This document shows positions 56,721 to 64,000 of a stretch of DNA of 64,000 bases, in pieces; the stretch's first letter is position 1, and every line of letters begins with the position of its first letter. A program made the translations under genes and the position numbers. This DNA comes from Asterias amurensis. Taxonomy: Eukaryota; Echinodermata; Asteroidea; Forcipulatida; Asteriidae. Below the pieces are notes generated by a model, which was not told the origin of the DNA, ran no database searches, and saw only the letters and a program-made list of their open reading frames with translations. The stretch spans positions 13,805,501-13,869,500 of the forward strand of contig NC_092668.1 of assembly GCF_032118995.1 (NCBI RefSeq), given 5' to 3'.

Positions 56721-59700
56721 TGAAATTGTCCATCCAATGGTGCTAAACTTGTTTAGATTGAGCAATGATTTTGGGTCAAATTGACCCGTTGTACTTTTGA
56801 TTTTCTCTGTACACAAAAACTCCGTAGGGAGGCTTGTTGAGTTCGTTTCGGAGCACAGCCGCCTACTTTTAATTTTCGGTATCAAGAAGTCTGGAAGCCG
56901 CTCTAAAACTTTGAAATCTGAATTGGGGGACATGCCAGAATGACGCAGGTAAAAACTGCGTCTCTCTATCGTTTTTAGTTCCAGAATAATTCAAAAGTAT
57001 AGCTGAAAGTTTTTATAAGTCCGGGCTTTTTTTCAACGCATATATTTGTTTTCTCCAATAATCACCACATGCCGTGTATATCATGCATTAAATATCCACA
57101 ATTTACGGTGTGTGTCGGGTCTACTCTCTGACCTCTAGCTTCACTTTGAAAATCCCCATAGCAGTAATTTTTGTACGAGAGGAAAGCCCTTGAAATTGTC
57201 CATCTAATGGTGCTACACTTGTTTAGATTGAGCAATGATTTTGGGTCAAAATGACCCGTTGTACTTTTGATTTTCTCTGTGCACAAAAATTCCGTATAGG
57301 GAGGCTTGTTGAGTTCGTTTCGGAGCACAGCCGCCTACTTTTAATTTTCGGTATCAAGAAGTCTGGAAGCCGCTCTAAAACTTTGAAATCTGAATTGGGG
57401 GACATGCCAGAATGACGCAGGTACAAACTGCGTCTCTCTATCGTTTTTAGTTCCAGAATAATTCAAAAGTATAGCTGAAAGTTTTTATAAGTCCGGGCTT
57501 TTTTTCAACGCATATATTTGTTTTCTCCAATAATCACCACATGCTGTGTATATTATGCATTAAATATCCACAATTTACGGTGTGTGTCGGGTCTACTCCC
57601 TGGCCTCTAGCTTCATTTTGAAAATCCCCATAGCAGTAATTTTTGTACGAGAGGAAAGCCCTTGAAATTGTCCATCCAATGGTGCTAAACCTGTTTAGAT
57701 TGAGCAATGATTTCGGGTCAAATTGACCCGTTGTACTTTTGATTTTCTCTGTGCACAAAAATTCCGTAGGGAGGCTTGTTGAGTTCGTTTCGGAGCACAG
57801 CCGCCTACTTTTAATTTTCGGTATCAAGAAGTCTGGAAGCCGCTCTAAAACTTTGAAATCTGAATTGGGGGACATGCCAGAATGACGCAGGTACAAACTG
57901 CGTCTCTCTATCGTTTTTAGTTCCAGAATAATTCAAAAGTATAGCTGAAAGTTTTTATAAGTCCGGGCTTTTTTTCAACGCATATATTTGTTTTCTCCAA
58001 TAATCACCACATGCCGTGTATATCATGCATTAAATATCCACAATTTACGGTGTGTGTCGGGTCTACTCTCTGGCCTCTAGCTTCACTTTGAAAATTCCCA
58101 TAGCAGTAATTTTTGTACGAGAGGAAAGCCCTTGAAATTGTCCATCCAATGGTGCTAAACTGGTTTAGATTGAGCAATGATTTTGGGTCAAATTGACCCG
58201 TTGTACTTTTGATTTTCTCTGTGCACAAAAATTCCGTAGGGAGGCTTGTTGAGTTCGTTTCGGAGCACAGCCGCCTACTTTTAATTTTCGGTATCAAAAA
58301 GTCTGGAAGTCGCTCTAAAACTTTGAAATCTGAATTGGGGGACATGCCAGAATGACGCAGGTACAAACTGCGTCTCTCTATCGTTTTTAGTTCCAGAATA
58401 ATTCAAAAGTATAGCTGAAAGTTTTTATAAGTCCGGGCTTTTTTTCAACGCATATATTTGTTTCTCCAATAATCACCACATGCCGTGTATATCATGCATT
58501 AAATATCCACAATTTACGGTGTGTGTCGGGTCTACTCTCTGGCCTCTAGCTTCACTTTGAAAATTCCCATAGCAGTAATTTTTGTACGAGAGGAAAGCCC
58601 TTGAAATTGTCCATCCAATGGTGCTAAACTTGTTTAGATTGAGCAATGATTTTGGGTCAAAATGACCCGTTGTACTTTTGATTTTCTCTGTGCACAAAAA
58701 TTCCGTATAGGGAGGCTTGTTGAGTTCGTTTCGGAGCACAGCCGCCTACTTTTAATTTTCGGTATCAAGAAGTCTGGAAGCCGCTCTAAAACTTTGAAAT
58801 CTGAATTGGGGGACATGCCAGAATGACGCAGGTACAAACTGCGTCTCTCTATCGTTTTTAGTTCCAGAATAATTCAAAAGTATAGCTGAAAGTTTTTATA
58901 AGTCCGGGCTTTTTTTCAACGCATATATTTGTTTTCTCCAATAATCACCACATGCTGTGTATATTATGCATTAAATATCCACAATTTACGGTGTGTGTCT
59001 AGTCTACTCCCTGGCCTCTAGCTTCATTTTGAAAATCCCCATAGCAGTAATTTTTGTACGAGAGGAACGCCCTTGAAATTGTCCATCCAATGGTGCTAAA
59101 CCTGTTTAGATTGAGCAATGATTTCGGGTCAAATTGACCCGTTGTACTTTTGATTTTCTCTGTGCACAAAAATTCCGTAGGGAGGCTTGTTGAGTTCGTT
59201 TCGGAGCACAGCCGCCTACTTTTAATTTTCGGTATCAAGAAGTCTGGAAGCCGCTCTAAAACTTTGAAATCTGAATTGGGGGACATGCCAGAATGACGCA
59301 GGTACAAACTGCGTCTCTCTATCGTTTTTAGTTCCAGAATAATTCAAAAGTATAGCTGAAAGTTTTTATAAGTCCGGGCTTTTTTTCAACGCATATATTT
59401 GTTTTCTCCAATAATCACCACATGCCGTGTATATCATGCATTAAATATCCACAATTTACGGTGTGTGTCGGGTCTACTCTCTGGCCTCTAGCTTCACTTT
59501 GAAAATTCCCATAGCAGTAATTTTGGTACGAGAGGAAAGCCCTTGAAATTGTCCATCCAATGGTGCTAAACTTGTTTAGATTGAGCAATGATTTTGGGTC
59601 AAATTGACCCGTTGTACTTTTGATTTTCTCTGTGCACAAAAATTCCGTAGGGAGGCTTGTTGAGTTCGTTTCGGAGCACAGCCGCCTACTTTTAATTTTC

Positions 59701-60339
59701 GGTATCAAGAAGTCTGGAAGCCGCTCTAAAACTTTGAAATCTGAATTGGGGGACATGCCAGAATGACGCAGGTACAAACTGCGTCTCTCTATCGTTTTTA
59801 GTTCCAGAATAATTCAAAAGTATAGCTGAAAGTTTTTATAAGTCCGGGCTTTTTTTCAACGCATATATTTGTTTTCTCCAATAATCACCACATGCCGTGT
59901 ATATCATGCATTAAATATCCACAATTTACGGTGTGTGTCGGGTCTACTCTCTGGCCTCTAGCTTCACTTTGAAAATTCCCATAGCAGTAATTTTTGTATG
60001 AGAGGAAAGCCCTTGAACTTGTCCATCCAATGGTGCTAAACTTGTTTAGATTGAGCAATGATTTTGTGTCAAATTGACCCGTTGTACTTTTGATTTTCTC
60101 TGTGCACAAAAATTCCGTAGGGAGGCTTGTTGAGTTCGTTTCGGAGCACAGCCGCCTACTTTTAATTTTCGGTATCAAGAAGTCTGGAAGCCGCTCTAAA
60201 ACTTTGAAATCTGAATTGGGGGACATGCCAGAATGACGCAGGTACAAACTGCGTCTCTCTATCGTTTTTAGTTCCAGAATAATTCAAAGGTATAGCTGAA
60301 AGTTTTTATAAGTCCGGGCTTTTTTTCAACGCATATATT
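56721..60339. repeat. 470-bp satellite, block 4
   Basis: About 7.7 monomers. The first part matches block 3 at offset 3350; the later part matches block 3 at offset 4761. Confidence 0.95.
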
Positions 60340-61481
60340 TGTGTATGGTTGTGTAGTTTCCCGTTGACTTGTGTATGGTTGTGTAGTTTCCCGTTGACTT
60401 GTGTATGGTTGTGTAGTTTCCCATCGACTTGTGTATGGTTGTGTAGTTTCCCATTGACTTGTGTATGGTTGTGTAGTTTCCTATTGAATTGTGTATGGTT
60501 GTGTAGTTCCCCATTGACTTGTGTATGGTTGTGTAGTTTCCCTTTGACTTGTGTATGGTTGTGTAGTTTCCCATTGACTTTTGTATGGTTGTGTAGTTTC
60601 CCATTGACTTGTATATGGTTGTGTAGTTTCCCATTGATTTGTGTATGGTTGTGTAGTTTCCCATTGCATTGTGTATGGTTGTGTAGTTTCCTATTGACTT
60701 GTGTATGGTTGTGTAGTTTCCTATTGACTTGTGTATGGTTGTGTAGTTTCCCATTGACTTGTGTATGGTTGTGTAGTTTCCTATTGACTTGTGTATGGTT
60801 GTGTAGTTTCCTATTGACTTGTCTATGGTTGTGTAGTTTCCCATTGACTTGTGTATGGTTGTGTAGTTTCCCATTGACTTGTGTATGGTTGTGTAGTTCC
60901 CCATTGACTTGTGTATGGTTGTGTAGTTTCCCTATGACTTGTGTATGGTTGTGTAGTTTCCCATTGACTTGTGTACGGTTGTGTAGTTCCCCATTGACTT
61001 GTGTATGGTTGTGTAGTTTCCCATTGACTTGTGTATGGTTGTGTATAGTTTCCAATTGACATGTGTATGGTTGTGTAGTTTCCCATTGACTTGTATATGG
61101 TTGTGTAGTTTCCCATTGACTTGTGTATGGTTGTGTAGTTTCCCATTGACTTGTGTATGGTTGTGTAGTTTCCCATTGACTTGTGTATGGTTGTGTAGTT
61201 TCCTATTGACTTGTGTATGGCTGTGTAGTTTCCCATTGACTTGTGTATGGTTGTGTAGTTTCCCATTGCATTGTGTATGGTTGTGTAGTTTCCCATTGAC
61301 TTGTGTATGGTTGTGTAGTTTCCCATTGACTTGTGTATGGTTGTGTAGTTTCCCATTGACTTGTGAATGGTTGTGTAGTTTCCCCTTTGACTTGTGTATG
61401 GTTGTGTAGTTTCCCATTGACTTGTGTATGGTTGTGTAGTTCCCATCAAGTTGTGTACGGTTGTGTAATTTCCCATTAACT
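60340..61481. repeat. 30-bp minisatellite array 4
   Basis: By eye the same as array 3 throughout, including the TTGTGAATGG unit, at offset 4761. Confidence 0.95.
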
Positions 61482-64000
61482 TGAAATTGTCCATCCAATG
61501 GTGCTAAACTTGTTTAGATTGAGCAATGATTTTGGGTCAAATTGACCCGTTGTACTTTTGATTTTCTCTGTACACAAAAACTCCGTAGGGAGGCTTGTTG
61601 AGTTCGTTTCGGAGCACAGCCGCCTACTTTTAATTTTCGGTATCAAGAAGTCTGGAAGCCGCTCTAAAACTTTGAAATCTGAATTGGGGGACATGCCAGA
61701 ATGACGCAGGTAAAAACTGCGTCTCTCTATCGTTTTTAGTTCCAGAATAATTCAAAAGTATAGCTGAAAGTTTTTATAAGTCCGGGCTTTTTTTCAACGC
61801 ATATATTTGTTTTCTCCAATAATCACCACATGCCGTGTATATCATGCATTAAATATCCACAATTTACGGTGTGTGTCGGGTCTACTCTCTGACCTCTAGC
61901 TTCACTTTGAAAATCCCCATAGCAGTAATTTTTGTACGAGAGGAAAGCCCTTGAAATTGTCCATCTAATGGTGCTACACTTGTTTAGATTGAGCAATGAT
62001 TTTGGGTCAAAATGACCCGTTGTACTTTTGATTTTCTCTGTGCACAAAAATTCCGTATAGGGAGGCTTGTTGAGTTCGTTTCGGAGCACAGCCGCCTACT
62101 TTTAATTTTCGGTATCAAGAAGTCTGGAAGCCGCTCTAAAACTTTGAAATCTGAATTGGGGGACATGCCAGAATGACGCAGGTACAAACTGCGTCTCTCT
62201 ATCGTTTTTAGTTCCAGAATAATTCAAAAGTATAGCTGAAAGTTTTTATAAGTCCGGGCTTTTTTTCAACGCATATATTTGTTTTCTCCAATAATCACCA
62301 CATGCTGTGTATATTATGCATTAAATATCCACAATTTACGGTGTGTGTCGGGTCTACTCCCTGGCCTCTAGCTTCATTTTGAAAATCCCCATAGCAGTAA
62401 TTTTTGTACGAGAGGAAAGCCCTTGAAATTGTCCATCCAATGGTGCTAAACCTGTTTAGATTGAGCAATGATTTCGGGTCAAATTGACCCGTTGTACTTT
62501 TGATTTTCTCTGTGCACAAAAATTCCGTAGGGAGGCTTGTTGAGTTCGTTTCGGAGCACAGCCGCCTACTTTTAATTTTCGGTATCAAGAAGTCTGGAAG
62601 CCGCTCTAAAACTTTGAAATCTGAATTGGGGGACATGCCAGAATGACGCAGGTACAAACTGCGTCTCTCTATCGTTTTTAGTTCCAGAATAATTCAAAAG
62701 TATAGCTGAAAGTTTTTATAAGTCCGGGCTTTTTTTCAACGCATATATTTGTTTTCTCCAATAATCACCACATGCCGTGTATATCATGCATTAAATATCC
62801 ACAATTTACGGTGTGTGTCGGGTCTACTCTCTGGCCTCTAGCTTCACTTTGAAAATTCCCATAGCAGTAATTTTTGTACGAGAGGAAAGCCCTTGAAATT
62901 GTCCATCCAATGGTGCTAAACTGGTTTAGATTGAGCAATGATTTTGGGTCAAATTGACCCGTTGTACTTTTGATTTTCTCTGTGCACAAAAATTCCGTAG
63001 GGAGGCTTGTTGAGTTCGTTTCGGAGCACAGCCGCCTACTTTTAATTTTCGGTATCAAAAAGTCTGGAAGTCGCTCTAAAACTTTGAAATCTGAATTGGG
63101 GGACATGCCAGAATGACGCAGGTACAAACTGCGTCTCTCTATCGTTTTTAGTTCCAGAATAATTCAAAAGTATAGCTGAAAGTTTTTATAAGTCCGGGCT
63201 TTTTTTCAACGCATATATTTGTTTCTCCAATAATCACCACATGCCGTGTATATCATGCATTAAATATCCACAATTTACGGTGTGTGTCGGGTCTACTCTC
63301 TGGCCTCTAGCTTCACTTTGAAAATTCCCATAGCAGTAATTTTTGTACGAGAGGAAAGCCCTTGAAATTGTCCATCCAATGGTGCTAAACTTGTTTAGAT
63401 TGAGCAATGATTTTGGGTCAAATTGACCCGTTGTACTTTTGATTTTCTCTGTGCACAAAAATTCCGTAGGGAGGCTTGTTGAGTTCGTTTCGGAGCACAG
63501 CCGCCTACTTTTAATTTTCGGTATCAAAAAGTCTGGAAGTCGCTCTAAAACTTTGAAATCTGAATTGGGGGACATGCCAGAATGACGCAGGTACAAACTG
63601 CGTCTCTCTATCGTTTTTAGTTCCAGAATAATTCAAAAGTATAGCTGAAAGTTTTTATAAGTCCGGGCTTTTTTTCAACGCATATATTTGTTTTCTCCAA
63701 TAATCACCACATGCCGTGTATATCATGCATTAAATATCCACAATTTATGGTGTGTGTCGGGTCTACTCTCTGGCCTCTAGCTTCATTTTGAAAATCCCCA
63801 TAGCAGTAATTTTTGTACGAGAGGAAAGCCCTTGAAATTGTCCATCCAATGAGGCTAAACTTGTTTAGATTGAGCAATGATTTTGGGTCAAATTGAGCCG
63901 TTGTACTTTTGATTTTCTCTGTGCACAAAAATTCCGTAGGGAGGCTTGTTGAGTTCGTTTCGGAGCACAGCCGCCTACTTTTAATTTTCGGTATCAAGAA
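61482..64000. repeat. 470-bp satellite, block 5 (continues past the window)
   Basis: Matches block 4 at offset 4761 to about 63.4 kb. It then contains the AATGAGGCTAAAC/TTGAGCCGTTG monomer that otherwise occurs only near 51.45 kb. The array is cut by the window edge. Confidence 0.95.

Noticed and set aside
41306..64000. CRISPR-like or phage-type array
   Set aside because: Repeats are contiguous with no unique spacers, and the surrounding genes are animal and intron-containing.

Overview
The window looks like nuclear DNA from a deuterostome animal, most likely an echinoderm and probably a sea star. The basis is two intron-containing animal genes (PTEN and NOLC1), echinoderm-style AT-rich introns full of foldback elements, and TTAA-flanked foldback families that I recall as abundant in asteroid genomes. 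The species-level guess is from memory and was not tested.

Region 1 (1-22570): an apparently complete PTEN gene on the + strand. Nine coding exons splice to 389 residues with GT/AG borders throughout. Its catalytic loop falls at the same residue numbers as in human PTEN (C124, R130). Introns are crowded with mobile-element relics: a 16-bp minisatellite, two neighbouring hAT-like elements, TTAA foldback elements, two tRNA-derived SINE families and small elements bounded by AGGCCTG.

Region 2 (22571-30438): PTEN 3' flank (3' UTR plus intergenic), with no convincing protein gene. It holds a 28-base G run, tRNA-like relics and a 559-bp TTAA foldback element.

Region 3 (30439-36087): an apparently complete NOLC1 (Nopp140) gene on the - strand, convergent with PTEN. 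Five coding exons give 1094 residues: an N-terminal LisH motif, a very long Ser-acidic/Lys-Pro repeat domain in one 2778-bp exon, and a conserved SRP40-type C terminus. One intron holds a decayed copy of the repeat exon.

Region 4 (36088-41305): intergenic, with a 387-bp palindrome, a three-deep nest of foldback elements, further foldback elements, and a diverged single relative of the satellite that follows.

Region 5 (41306-64000, runs off the end): a satellite of about 470-bp monomers, interrupted four times by 30-bp minisatellite arrays. All four arrays sit at the same point in the monomer and remove the same roughly 140 bp. Blocks repeat at offsets of 3350, 4761 and 12399 bp, so this is a higher-order satellite. 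Its many open frames are by-products of the repeats.

Functionally, PTEN is a phosphoinositide 3-phosphatase of growth control and NOLC1 is a nucleolar/Cajal-body chaperone of snoRNPs. They share no pathway here beyond adjacency.
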